A program made the position numbers and the translations under genes. Source: Pectinophora gossypiella (Eukaryota > Arthropoda > Insecta > Lepidoptera > Gelechiidae). From it: a DNA stretch of 64,000 bases. The DNA lies in contig NC_065417.1 of NCBI RefSeq assembly GCF_024362695.1, forward strand, positions 6,441,001 through 6,505,000, in the 5' to 3' direction. The notes below the pieces were generated by a model. It saw nothing but the letters and a program-made list of their open reading frames with translations, did no database searches and was not told where the DNA came from. Of the stretch, positions 52,284 to 64,000 are shown piece after piece; the stretch's first letter is position 1, and each line of letters opens with the position of its first letter.

Positions 52284-53823
52284 ATACTAATACATGCTGC
52301 CGCAATATTTGTAAGTTGGTATATAAATCAAGTGCCTACCTGCATGTTTGCTACAAACCCCGCCCGCTGGTGATCTATCGCCCCTACACTCTACGCTACA
52401 GAAAATACCTTGTAACCTGTTGGAACTTACTAGCGGGTTCTATAACTTGACGATGTTAGCTGTAATTAGTAATTATTTGTTAACATGTTTCATAGAACAA
52501 CCCGTTATGCTCAATTACAGAGGGCAAGCTTTTTATCATCGACCAGGAAGCAGGTCTACTGCGAGTAGGGTCTGTGGTACGCCAAGACTTTGGTCTTGCC
52601 TTGGCTTTGGGTGTGTCTTATCTGCGTTGGAAATATTAATTATGTCCGTATAAAGGTTCGACGGATTTGTGTTAGACTTATTATAAACTATCTTGGACAA
52701 AATAGAGCGCAACCACTCTTTCAAAGTCTTTAATATATTATGTGACTTCGCATTATTTAAAATTGGTCAGATTTTTCCTTAGGATTGGAAGGAGAGACCT
52801 AGATTCTTAAATAAGTACATAAATCACGCCTATTTCCCATCGAGGTGAGCACAGACAATATTGAATTTCATTTGTTTCCATCTTGATTAAATTTTGTTAC
52901 TTCCTCTATATTAATGAATCGTTTAATTAATTACACGCGTGCCGGCTAAGAGAAGATCACACTAAACCTTTCTAAGGATATTCCCAATTTGGTTAATTAG
53001 ATTACATTCCTAATGGGTTGGGTAGAATCTCAAGTAATAATTAAACTGGCAGAAATTTACGGAAAAAAAACAGGCGTTTTAATTTTCACCAGGTAGGTTA
53101 GGTTAGTAATAAACGGGGTAAATACTAGAAAATAATAGACCAAAGAATAATTTATAAATGTATGAACTAGCAAGGAAGCAGCATAACGCGAATGTTTGTA
53201 TAACTGAGGTCGAGGGAGTCAGACTCGAATCTGAGACGTGCGGTCAACCGCCGCACCCGACACCGCGCCACCATCCACTTCTACGTTTCTATTGACGAGT
53301 GTGCGCGCGCGCACGTCTGTATACATTTATGAATTATATAAATCAAGGGCATGTAAAAGTTATATGTCGCATCATACTACAAAGTTTAGGTACTTAGAGA
53401 AAAACACGCGATTAGTCATGTATACCTAGACTGCGCCACGACGCGACGTAAAGATAAGAAATATTTTTATGACGAAGTTAGGTTTCCCAAGGTTCCATCA
53501 TTTAAAGTCTAGATAATTCTTCGCATGCACCTGTATACCTATGTTATTTGTACCACCCAATGGGGTACGCAGAACCACAAGTAATTTATTTAAATCAAAT
53601 TCGGTCTGCTAAAGTCATCAATAGTCTAATCGTAACAGACATAATTGATACTTATGTCTTAGGGTGAAGGCAGTCTCGAAGCTGAGATTGGTTTATTACT
53701 ACAATCCTTACACACACCACTTGGAAACTACACTAGACTACTGCTAAGTACTTACCTACTTACTTACTACTTGCTAGTTTTCCAAACATGTAATTTGTGA
53801 GAAAATTATTTCACCCATTATTA
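52284..53823. other. gene-free stretch
   Basis: Short open stretches (52348-52653, 53238-53429) lack any recognisable family and are not called. Small fragments of CACGCC-type repeats lie near 52830 and 53000. A GC-rich patch is at 53225-53320. Confidence 0.4.
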
Positions 53824-53960
53824 CCTAGTAACGACCTCCGTGGTCCAGTGGTTGAGCGTTGGGCTCACGATCCGGAGGTCCCAGGTTCGAACACAAAAAT
53901 CACTTTGTGATCTCTAGTTTGGTTAGGACATTACAGACTGATTGTCCAAAAATTATGTGC
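53824..53960 (+). repeat. tRNA-derived SINE, 5' part
   Basis: Head ACGACCTCCGTGGTCCAGTG, GGGCTCACGATCCGGAGG, then GGTTCGAACACAAAAATCAC with box B partly deleted, and GGACATTACAGACTGATTG. Truncated at its 3' end. Confidence 0.65.
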
Positions 53961-54934
53961 CTAGGTGTAATAAGAAGGGTCACTATTGATACCCAAAAAC
54001 AAAGATAAAAGATGCATATGTCTGTTATCCATGAAATTAGAAGTTTAAACCAAGACAAAAATGTACAGCGCCATCTACAGTTTTTTGGGGGAACGTTGCC
54101 TGGAAAGTCCTTAATTATTAAAAGTATGCGTCATTTCGTCACTTATTCTCTCGTAAACACAATTAATCAAAGTTTGTGAGCACAGTGTTTGTAAGTTGTA
54201 TGCAACAAGCAACTAATTAATAACAAAATGTTCCTCATTCATCACGACATATCGTCTGTGTGGGCTTCACGAAACCTCGATAATGCACATTCCGTGCGTT
54301 ACAATGTGACTTTCTTCAAGATATGGAGATAGTAGTGCAGTTATTTATATGCTAACTAAACAACCTAATGATTCTCGTACAGATGAATTATCATTAGATG
54401 CTTAATTTGCTTAAATAGATAGGAAATGACAACGACTTACACTGACGAAGGTATTCAAGAATGTACAGAAGAAAGTACAGTTAGTACAGTCATGAGCAAT
54501 ATAATGTACCCACTTTAGGACTCTGTCGCACTAACATATTTGACATTTAGTGAGACTTACAGTTCAATTAGTCAAAAAAGTTAATGTGAAATGGTACCAA
54601 AGTGTATATATTAATGCTCGTGACCGTACTCACGCAGTAACATCAGCCAACCCTGACACCAGGGCCCTTCTATCCCGAGGTCCACCTATTTAGTTCACCT
54701 CGGCAATGGACCTTACAATTACAATTCATACGAAACACGATCGGTACTCTGAAAATTGATGTCTATGGACTTCTTTTTTTAATTACTTAAAGACATGAGA
54801 ATGATCCACCTAAGTACAACACAGAGAGTGTAGGGGTTCTTACTGGTACTCAACAAAACCTTAAGATAAGTAGAGACGACTTTCCATACTGCGTTCCGCA
54901 AAAACTGTACAGATTTTCCTTCGTTTAATCTTCT

Positions 54935-55135
54935 CATTTCATGGATAACAGAGACATGCATCTTTTATCTTTGTTTTTGGGTATAAATGACTCTTATTTT
55001 TATGCTCAGGCACATTTACATCTCCCACCCGTTATTGTTCTGATCAAAATAAAGAGAAGCATTATAGGTAGCAACATAATTCTGGTTCGTGGTCCAAATG
55101 TCAAGCAACAATTATTTTTATATATGCTTCTGCGA
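54935..55135 (+). repeat. dispersed repeat, copy without the LINE tail
   Basis: It contains CATGGATAACAGAGACATGC ... TTTTTGGGTATAAA followed by the GTTCTGATCAAAATAAAG ... TATATGCTTCTGC block. These are separated by an insert at 35970-36410. Confidence 0.6.
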
Positions 55136-55189
55136 TAATCAGTTACCTAGCTATAAATTCAGAAAGAGCAGGTTAAAATCTATAACAGC

Positions 55190-55443
55190 ATGTCGGTATT
55201 CTACAGTCTGCACTTCGGGGAGTGTGCCCGCGATCTACACGAGCTCATTCCAACATCCCCCTTTTATCTTCGGACTTCCATACGTACGGCCGGGTTCCAT
55301 CCCTATTTGATGGATATATCAACTATTCGCTTCGCATCGTCCTTCATTATGCGCACTGCTAGGGAGTGGACTTCTCTACCGTCTTCTGTATTTCCGAATG
55401 CATATAACCCGGGTGCTTTCAAGGCCAGAGTGAGTCAAAGGTA
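55190..55443 (+). pseudogene. LINE ORF2 C-terminal fragment
   Basis: The frame from 55190 to the stop at 55442-55444 reads SVFYSLHFGECARDLHELIP, SPFYLRTSIRTAGFHPYLMD and FASSFIMRTAREWTSLPSSV then FPNAYNPGAFKARVSQ. This is a conserved post-RT tail seen in insect LINE polyproteins. There is no RT, so it is a 5'-truncated relic. Confidence 0.65.
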
Positions 55444-56404
55444 ATAAAATAATAATTTGACAAATTTTAGGTATAATGACGATCAAATGACTCGACCATT
55501 GCTATCACACAATTTTTCACGATAAAACGACAATGAGTGTATCGGTAAATAAAAGCCTGTAATACTGCACCAGTGTGGTATGACATAAAGTACATGGCAA
55601 CACCCTCACATGTATCAACCACAATCAAATCTGATAACAGTAATCGATTTACGACATGTCGCCACATAACGGCCACTTGACACCTTTGCACTTCTCTCAT
55701 TTTACCAATATTTGCTCCTTGAGTCCATTAAGTGTGTTTGTGCGATGTGCGAGAGGCAAGTACACAGCTTATTTATGCCTTATTCCTCTAATTGAAGTTG
55801 TCCAAACTTTGCACAACCGAGCCAATATTGGTAAAACGACCATTTTGAATGTTCGCCTCGGGAACCGACGATGTTTTCTTGGGAATGCAAACTTTTGAAT
55901 TTACTTGTTAAAGAATTGCATGTTAGGATTAGGTTCCACGTTTGTTAAATGCATGTCTATTGAATTTCTAAGTGTTATTCCAAATATTCAATTGGATAAA
56001 TTGAATAATACCCAGACTTGGTAGGGACCCGTTTATCTACTATATCATGTTTGAAAACGTTGATTCCTTGCATTGACTTACAAGTTTCGGAATTCTTGAG
56101 ATCGGGCGTTGCTTAGAAAATTGTCTTTATAGCTAGTACAAGACTAAGCGATTGGTCGTCTTACCTGTTGCCTACCCCAAGGAACGTTATACTATAAAGA
56201 ACCCGTGTAGTTCTATTATGTTGGGCGTATCTATGTTTATACGACACTCTTGCAATCAATACGTTATGAGACGTTATGTAGTAGTACATAACATTACTAC
56301 AAGTCGGGTTTCGTCCTTCGTTTTCGTCTGGCTGAGAGTCCTCAGCGTTTCCCATCTGTCCGGCCAAGTAGTGAATACCATCCGAGACTAATCAACAATA
56401 CAAA
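55444..56404. other. gene-free stretch
   Basis: No gene is supported. 56330-56395 is a diverged, longer copy of the GGCCAAGTAG family (CTCAGCGTTTCCCATCTGTC, CGGCCAAGTAGTGAATACC). Confidence 0.4.
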
Positions 56405-56525
56405 ATATTGACATCGTAACGAAAATTTTGATGGGTAATTCAGACCATGATTCTGAGTTGATATCAAGCGAGATTCGGCGGAAAATTCCACTTGATTAAC
56501 TCAGAATCATGGTCTGAATCATCCT
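56405..56525. repeat. MITE-like inverted-repeat element, copy 2
   Basis: Perfect 22-bp inverted arms at 56438-56459 and 56498-56519 (core CATGATTCTGAGTT / AACTCAGAATCATG) with a 38-nt loop. It shares words and order with 28962-29130. Confidence 0.65.
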
Positions 56526-56529
56526 CTCA

Positions 56530-58082
56530 ATACGACCGATGTAAAGAGATGAGTTTTCAACGTGCTTGAAATGTGGGTATTTCTTTTTCCGTCCAGATAG
56601 ACGCATGCAATAAACCGGATGTTATATTTTCGATATAATTCATTTAATATTAATATTTTATCATTATACTTTATACCTCGGTCAGTTTTAACTGTAGGTA
56701 TGCTTTTCTTCACAATATTAGAAGGTTGTGGCTTGCAAGGTGTAATTTCCGCGCCTAATGGCGTTATGATGGGTAAGTACTAATTGTTTAACAGCATTTC
56801 TAATGCGTACGAAGCTTTGGTACGAAGTCACTACACAGGCTAAGAATACACTATATAGCTGATTCGAACAAGTATGTAATAAAACTTCCGTCGATTTTTC
56901 TAGACGATCTTGAACAGGATAGAGAGCGTTTTAACTTTGCGTTTTCGTGTTTGCATTTCTGATTAACGAACAGAATATAAGTGTGTGTGAAGCTCGCGTC
57001 GATGTATGCGAAAGAGCGTTTGTTTTTATATGAAACCATACTCATTCTATAAATCTGGACGGATGTTTCTAGCCAAATAAATATCGTCTTATGAGTAAAA
57101 ACACGTTGATTCTCGAACTTGTTTGTTTGGAATGTCGGCTAACGAACGTATAAAAACGCATTTTATCGCGGATATCGTATCGTTGCATGCGAAAATAAAT
57201 GCGTGTGCCAAATGTTCGCGTCACCGCCGCCGCCCATCGCCTGCAGTACCACTAGAGACGTGCCGTTCCAGGGAATATTCCCAGTTTTGGAACGTTCCCG
57301 GCAGTAAAAAGGCGCGAAACTTTAAGAGCTTTATTACCTTACCTAACCTTTAGGCAGATAAGATCAGAGTACAAGAAAGAACAATTTAAAAACGAAAAGC
57401 AGTCAGTGTTCTTACTATTAAAAAGTTTTTACAACGGGAATATTCCCACTTTGGAAACATTCCCGGGAACTGGAATCACTGAGTACGACCTACTATTTAT
57501 AGATAATGTGACATTGTTTTATTTGCCACAACTGTAATCGTACTGTACTTTTCCATGCGAAAATCGTTAACCTCTCCGCGATAAGAGAGAGAGAGAGTGC
57601 TGTATTGCTCGTGTCTTGTACTTAGCACACTTTATATAAACTAAACGATTTTTATCTTTGTTTTAGTAAATGTTAGTGGAACCCGACCTCCGAACTTTTA
57701 TTCGATTATTGAATTATTAAAAACTAAAGGTTTTATAAACTAAAATTATTTATCTCCTAGCTAAGGGCAAGTGTCACATGCAGACATAATAGGCGTGTTT
57801 TTTTAGTTTATTTTTAGTTACTATCACATGTTATGAAAGGTTTTTAACAAAGCTGATATTACTACATGTTTATTCCAGTGTACAATCGGAATTACCATAT
57901 ATAATACCTATATATATAAGGCAAGCTCAAGGACCATTAAGTAGGTCTTCGCAGAAAGTGTATTTTTTCACAGCGCGACCTCTCCTCGATCACAAGATGT
58001 CGCCATAAAATAAATATTGTTCCTTCAACAATATATCAATAAGTCCATGTATAAATAGAAATGTGATATCGCGAGTGGCGGG
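56530..58082. other. gene-free stretch with paired GGGAATATTCCC motifs
   Basis: Two diverged 35-bp repeats with GGGAATATTCCC lie at 57271-57300 and 57436-57467. A (GA)n tract is at about 57584-57598. Short open stretches here are not supported as genes. Confidence 0.4.
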
Positions 58083-58265
58083 GTGGGGGAAAGTTCCTTG
58101 GATCCTGAGTCCTGCGCGGGAGTCAGTCAGTACGCGACGCGACACATCTCTGCTGCGCTACACACAGACAGACAGATTATATTCACCGTGTTACTGTTAA
58201 AGGCGATATATAGTTCGTGGTGGAATTGTGCATGTGGTTGTGTTTGCGATGATATGGATTTGCGG
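58083..58265 (+). promoter_or_regulatory. possible promoter and first coding exon
   Basis: A GC-rich segment (GTGGCGGGGTGGGGGAAAG, CAGTACGCGACGCGACAC) with an initiator-like TCAGTCAGT near 58117-58128 leads to a splice donor CGG|GTAAGC at 58265/58266. An ATG at about 58254 would give Met-Asp-Leu-Arg before the donor. No partner exon was identified. This is inference. Confidence 0.3.
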
Positions 58266-60549
58266 GTAAGCATCTAAGCATGCTTTCTATTTTGTAGATA
58301 CATTTTATATGTTGTTAGCGAATTCCTAAAAGTACTTACTTTCATTACACTTTGATGCCGATGTAGATACAAACGAATAATAACTTAATGTCAAATTGAA
58401 TTAAAATTAAGTTGGTGTCTGCCAGCATCACCGGCACCATACATTATTATATACACGTGTATTTATCGTATTTCTATAAATACGTAAGATCACGCCTATT
58501 TCCCATTGCGGTAGACAGAGACCAGGGAATCCCACATACTAAATTCCACTCCCATCAAAATCTTCGTCGCCGGTTTAGAGTACTCTTAGTCTGCCTTACA
58601 AATAATGCCATTGACATTACCCACGAGGTATAAGAAACTATTTAATCTAAACGAAATAATTTGACGCTGTGACTGTCTAGACTAATTGGAAATCGAGTAG
58701 GCAAGTACGATCAATAGACAAAAGGGAGGTCTTTATTCTTTATCTATTTGACAGCCGTTCTTTGTCCACCCTCGGCCCGACTTGCCGCCGGTATCCGGCC
58801 ACAATCACAGTCTGCGCATGACCCTCCATTATTCATCATTAACGTGATTTACTGTCCTTGCCAATCAACGCATTTCTTTCTCTACACGACTCCTGGCCTC
58901 TGAACGGTTTTAAACCTTATTCATAAGTCGAAACTGCACATAATTGATTGAAAGTAATAAAAATATTATTAAATATGTACCATATCTACCTACACTTCTT
59001 ATCTGTGACGTTCAGAAATAAATTGAAATGTGTAAACATTTAACACCTATCGTATAGAACTGTTATTTTTATACACTTATTTTGCCTTTTTCTTACAAAC
59101 TTTCCATTGCACACATTTATACTTTTTTTACTGGAATTTGCGTTTAGGTAAGTATTTATCTGTAGATTAAAGTTTGCTTCGCCGCTATATGCTTGTTTAC
59201 TAGCATTATTATTAACGTAGTAATTGATATTATCGTAATCTTTGCCCTCAGTAGGTAAGCAGCAATAAACGTGCATTGCTTGTTTTTGTTTACAATTTTA
59301 TCTAATTACTTTATAACTAAATCATTGCAATTAAATCGTGTATCAACACTTATCTGTTTACTTGTCTGTCGAACTTTTGGCTTTATTAGAATCTTTTTTA
59401 CAGAAATTATGCCTGTGCGAACATATATTATGACTAGACTTACGAAGCGGTCCAAATACGTGACGGTTACATTTTTTTCGAGATTTAGAGCCGGTATTCT
59501 TATGGGTAGCACGCAGGTAAATAAATCTACAAAAAACCAATCGCTTCAACTGCATTCGGATATGGTTCAATGTTCCTTTTAGTAAGAATAACGATTGTGA
59601 CGCATCAAACCGTTTACAAACGATTACAGCTGGTTCCGTGTAGACTGTTGGCGTAGGCCCTACGACCCGCGATGAAGATACGTGCAATTCCTAGTAGTTG
59701 GCGATGAAATGTGCGATATAAGTGCACAGTTATGATATGTTTATCCACATAGCATGCTGGGAATCGTGATCTTATGCTCATTAGGCCATTATCGCTGTAT
59801 CCCTTGTGACAGCATCGTATGGCCTGACCCGCGCCCCGTGCCCTGCGCCGGCGCATATATTTCAGCCCGTTATTTACACGTACTAGATAACGCTTGTTAT
59901 TCTCGGAGAAAGCAGCAGATTGCACGATAGCGAGCTGTTGACACTGCAAATGGTGTAAACTAGGAAATAGGTATCAGGTTGTAAACGAGTGTCTAGCCGG
60001 CTGTGGCACTTTGTGGAGCACGAAATATGCATGTACTTGTCTACTACTCTACACTTAGATAGTTTGTATGTACTTAAGCCTAGAATCGCACATTAAACCG
60101 TTAGTTTACTATGAATGATAAAAGCTGGTTGAACAAAATTATAATTTTACACGATCTAGGAAGTAATTAACATTGCTAAATATTAAAAACTTAGATCACA
60201 TCAATAAAATAGGTGTTGAAATTTTTCCGCCCGCCTTAAAATTGCAAAACTATAATGTGTATCTCGAACTCTTACCCACTCGAGCCTCTTTCTGTCTCAT
60301 TAAGTAAATAACAACGCAGGGAATGTTTTGTAAAGATAACCCACTCTTTTGAAAAACAGATTAGTTAGTGAATAACAGAATAAAGTTTAGTGTACTCAAA
60401 CTCAAAAGTATTCAGTAGGTAACATAGTTTCACTTTGAATCGTCAATTATTTTTATATCAGTAAGTACTTAAACATATTTTTATTGAACGTTTCATCCGC
60501 ATAAAACTATTGCAGCTTCTCAATCTGTTGTACAATAATGTTGTTACAC
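58266..60549. other. gene-free stretch
   Basis: No recognised gene. The open stretch on the minus strand at 59614-59949 has no recognised family. 58485-58520 has a CACGCCTATTTCCC repeat word. Confidence 0.4.
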
Positions 60550-60561
60550 AATTTCAGTAAT

Positions 60562-60750
60562 TCATCATCATCAATTTAAGAGCCACGCTCTTGTCGGTGT
60601 AGCATTTTCCATTCCAGTCTATCAAAGGCCAATTCCTTGACTTCCCTATAAGACACGACGTTAACCTTTTCTTTAATCTGTTCCATGTAAGCTCTTCTTG
60701 GTCTTCCCCTTCCTCTCTTTCCTTCTAGCTTTCCTTCTATGATGTTTTTT
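60562..60750 (-). pseudogene. 5'-truncated RTE-type LINE, ORF2 C-terminus
   Basis: Minus-strand reading: KNIIEGKLEGKRGRGRPRRA, YMEQIKEKVNVVSYREVKEL and AFDRLEWKMLHRQERGS then stop, followed by a TGATGATGATGA end. The TSD AATTTCAGTAAT is at 60550-60561 and 60751-60762. The last 40 bp are the same tail as in the SINE copies at 38469-38634, 39270-39416 and 62605-62850. Confidence 0.83.
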
Positions 60751-60762
60751 AATTTCAGTAAT

Positions 60763-62600
60763 CAGGCTACGTAATATTGGTTCCCAGACGGTTATTTCCA
60801 ACTCCTAAGAATTTCCATTTTCTAATTAGTCACTTCTTCTCTTCTTCTGATTTTTCTCTTCTTATTCTTTTTCAGCGCCTTGTAGTAATCTTCTATACAA
60901 AGTTTCTAAACTTTGTGTTTGTTAGTTGTTTGTACTTGTTTGTGCGCACCACGCTTGTATCCCTGAAGGGGTTGGCAGAGAACGGGCACAAATTAAGTAC
61001 ACCACGTGAAATCTCTAGATATTTGTGATACAAACGTGAATTTCTGTTTAACTACACATGTTGTGTTCTCACTTCTTACCTTCTGTCCGTCCTCTGTGCA
61101 CATGACATGATCTCTATCAACGAATAATTGCAAATAATTGAATCGTTGCCATCTAAACCAAACGATATTATTCTGCCAGACTATTGTCGTTGTAAATCGA
61201 GTATTCAAAATAAATACTCAGCTATTTTCATAATACTTAGTAAAGTGGTTCCGTACAAGGTTTGTAATGATCCTGTCCTGTATGGGAGAGTGGCTATTTC
61301 CATAAAAGTCTAAAGGGTCTGTAGTAACAGTTAATTGATGTTCGAGAGTCGATCCGTCGTGCCGATATGTTTTAATGATGCTCTTATATGAAGTTGTATC
61401 GATGCTAAATAATACCGTCGAATTGTTTCCAGTATTTATAGGTTGCTCTGCCTTGAATCATGGGAACAGATAGCACTGTGTGGTACAGAGACTGGTATTA
61501 TCAGGAACAATCTTCGTTCAATAATCATTATTACCTACGTTTTGCATTTTCGAGCTTATGGTAGAATTAAATGCATTACATAATCGTCGTTTTCGTATAG
61601 GTTTATTACGGATTGACACTGAATTTCAGCCGTTGCTATTAATTTAAAAAATAATTGAATTGAATTGTACTGAAAATCATACCTGCTTAATTGTAGATTA
61701 AGACCATTATCGCATAATTATGTGAATTGCATACCTATACAATTTCACAAGCAAAACAAACTAGAGTAGGTGCCTAGTGCAAGTATTCGGTGGTACAAGT
61801 AGTCCATCTAGTTTGTGAGGTCGGTCACGCTGCGCGCGCGTCACGCCCCGTGCGCTCATGACGACGCATGCGCCGGGCATCCTCGGCCCGGTCGCCCGAC
61901 GCGCACTGATTGAACCGTGCTGCGAGACATGTGACAATCACAATCATGCAGCCCTGTTTACATCCTGAAATGCGCCGTACACTAAGATTGTATGATTTAT
62001 CAGATGACTATTAACCGCCCACGACCTCCGCTCGGATGAATGACTGCATTTCTCTCTGTAGTCGTAGCGGGACTTAGCTACGTAGGTACCTAGGTAACTA
62101 ATTTATTTCGAGACTGTCTGTTTCACAAATGTATCTAATTTTATATTTTTATTTATTCTTGATGGTTTCTTGGCATTACTTAATAGTAAGACTGATGTGG
62201 AATATTATTTTAGCGAGGGGTGTGTTAATTTTCTTCCTCTTTTCCGATTTTCGTTTAAGAATAAAATTATGCAAGTATATATTTTGATCTATCAGAGTGA
62301 GAGGAAGAAGAAGATAATTATTATCTTCTAGTCTTAGGATTGTGTTGCATTCACTTTTTTGTTTTAAACTATAATTTATTTATGTGTCACACCATTATTT
62401 TTGCCCTAACCCGGCCCTAGAGGGGACAAGAGTCATCTTCTCTGCCCTCCATTGGGGCAATTTCTGTCCGGCGCGTCCTTGTCGCGGGGGTGGGCGCCTC
62501 TTACTTCAGTAGGCCTGAGTGAGATGGTAGCTGAGTTCGAATAGGGGCCCAATAGAACCCTTGCCCAGGTAAGAATACGGATGAAGACGAAAGGAGCAAG
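60763..62600. other. gene-free stretch with a CpG-rich patch
   Basis: 61810-61930 is CpG-rich with CGCATGCGC at 61863-61871 and looks promoter- or enhancer-like. 60950-61000 is a CACGCCTGTAT-type repeat fragment. 62400-62570 looks repeat-derived. No gene is supported. Confidence 0.4.
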
Positions 62601-62604
62601 TCAC

Positions 62605-62850
62605 AGGGAGTATAAGCTGGAACCTGACAGAGGGCAGCAGTTACTGTCAGTTCTATTCAGATGCGGAGGACACTATTCCTAGTACGGCTTTGAAATAGTC
62701 TACTCTGGGCGCCGTTCCACTCGCGTCGGACAGTACTGTGGGACAGAAGGCAAGAGGGAAACCACTGTCCTATTTTTCCCTAAAAAGTAGCATGAAAAGG
62801 AATACTACACCGACAAGAGGGTGGCTCGTAAATTAGTGATCATGACATTA
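62605..62850 (+). repeat. SINE-like repeat with RTE-type tail, uninterrupted copy
   Basis: TATAAGCTGGAACCTGACAG, GGCAGCAGTTACTGTCAGTT, ACGGCTTTGAAATAGTCTAC, GGGCGCCGTTCCACTCGCG, then a tail CTACACCGACAAGAGGGTGG and GATCATGAC. It provides the reference for the interrupted copy at 37940-38634. Confidence 0.7.
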
Positions 62851-64000
62851 ATATAAATTTAAGCATAAATTTATATACTTACCTATGGAAATTAATCTGC
62901 CTGTAAAAGATATTTCGATAATGAACCTGTTTAGATATTCAAGCGCCGACAATAGTCGTGTGTTTTTTTATGCAAAAAGAGTGGTGGCTAATCATAGCGT
63001 TCTATTTCGGCGGGTGTCGCTGAAGGTTGCGGGTGTGCGTGTGCGCCGCCCACTGGCAAACAAGCCCGTTAACGGGACGTCGACCCGTCCTATTGCATTT
63101 CCCTTTTCATTGTGAATTTCCGAATTTTCCCTAGTTTTGTAATTAGCTGGCTCCTATAAGCTTTCAAACTTTTGTCAACTAAGCGCCTGTTTCATTCTTG
63201 CTATAAACTATCTTATATAAACTATCTTATGGCCTGTCTATCAATAAGTACAGTCAGATAAATCGTGTCCTGCCTTCCTGCGTGCTAACACCTGCACGCA
63301 GGAGGATCTGATGAGCGCTGCAGATAGCGCCATACTTGTTACCAATATTTGGGCCGATACTATTTAGTTTGCCATCGACACGATAAGAAGAAGAAGTCAG
63401 ATCTTCCAGTTAGATAAGCTATCAAACACGTATCAGCAAATTATGACACAGGTACTATGTAATTATGTTCTCAAAAGTCTTAGGTACAAAATCTGCACGA
63501 TACCGATGTCGCAATTAGTGGTATAGCTACAAGTGTAAGGAAGAGTAAGGTGTGAGGCAACAGGCGGAAAAACAATTGCCTCATTTTTTTTAATCAAGGA
63601 TAAGACATCTACTGAATAAAATGTTAAAGTGCATTCACACAGTACACTTTTTAATGAGATCATTTATGATGTAAACAGTTACATAAGACTGAAGGTGCCC
63701 TCCGCCTTTTATTGGGCGTAATCATTATGTTTACGAGTGGGTATGGTCGTCAGTACCTACGTAAGTAAAATAATTCTGAGTTACCTATTTATGGATACGA
63801 GCTATTTCGATAGTTGGTGAAACATGGGTGGCGTGTTCAAATTAATTGCGCTGGAGTCGGTCCAGCTGTTTGATTGGTGGTTGACTTTCTCACTGTATGA
63901 TTACTTTTATTTGTACTTAAATTTATAAGTGTCCATTCATTCGTCCATCGTAAATGATTATCTGAGCTTTGTGATCGCTTTGGTTATACAAGAGATGATA
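62851..64000. other. gene-free right edge
   Basis: No gene is supported. A 9-bp perfect hairpin (CCTGCGTGC / GCACGCAGG) lies at 63277-63302. Short open stretches 62885-63115 and 63463-63663 lack family matches. Confidence 0.4.

Noticed and set aside
59614..59949. 111-codon open frame on the minus strand
   Set aside because: Basic and Arg-rich from GC-rich sequence, with no recognised family and no supporting signals.
63277..63345. Hammerhead ribozyme
   Set aside because: A hairpin is followed by CTGATGAG and a short stem (GCGCT/AGCGC), but the required GAAA after stem II is missing.
1..64000. CRISPR array, operons, bacterial or viral gene cluster
   Set aside because: No regular repeat-spacer arrays or polycistronic layout. 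The only retro-type gag and RT sequences belong to transposable elements.

Overview
The window reads as moth or butterfly (Lepidoptera) nuclear DNA. It is AT-rich and scattered with the TAGGTACCTAC-type words, Helitron tips, RTE tails and tRNA-derived SINEs seen in lepidopteran genomes. Its genes are insect orthologues with canonical GT-AG introns or single coding exons. There is no bacterial gene organisation, no CRISPR array and no convincing functional tRNA or rRNA gene. I cannot name the species.

Layout. 1-1016: the last two coding exons of an omega-class glutathione S-transferase. 1511-3562 (-): a complete three-exon DNA replication licensing factor, Cdt1. 3689-6749: an old poly(A) retroposon in the Cdt1 upstream region, split by a 2.6-kb hAT DNA transposon that itself holds a 448-bp hAT and fragments of a BEL/Pao gag and a LINE. 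7598-9616 and 10323-12269: two intronless tandem monocarboxylate-transporter-like genes. 13044-24364: a full-length RNase H-bearing non-LTR retrotransposon (element A), cut by a second full-length member of the same family (element B, 17596-23266) in the opposite orientation. 25555-27369: an SRPK-type SR-protein kinase in one exon. 30187-30592: a second, uninterrupted copy of the split retroposon. 31320-32707: a two-exon FAM69/DIPK1-type divergent kinase.

The right half (about 33-64 kb) has no coding gene I can support. It holds CpG-rich promoter-like islands with possible first exons (33900-34148, 58083-58265, also 46930-47100 and 61810-61930), so it may be a long intron or a regulatory region. 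It is also a dense collection of small retroposons, many with target-site duplications (TSDs) that can be read directly.

The host genes are unrelated housekeeping, transport and signalling functions, not a pathway. The most informative signal is the transposon archaeology. A two-copy retroposon shows a compensatory base-pair change in a hairpin. A paralogous empty site dates the hAT insertion. A LINE has landed in its own relative just before the first RNase H catalytic codon. Two SINE families carry the 3' tails of two RTE-type LINEs that are also present in the window. A roughly 50-bp poly(A) retroposon occurs at least four times with perfect TSDs.
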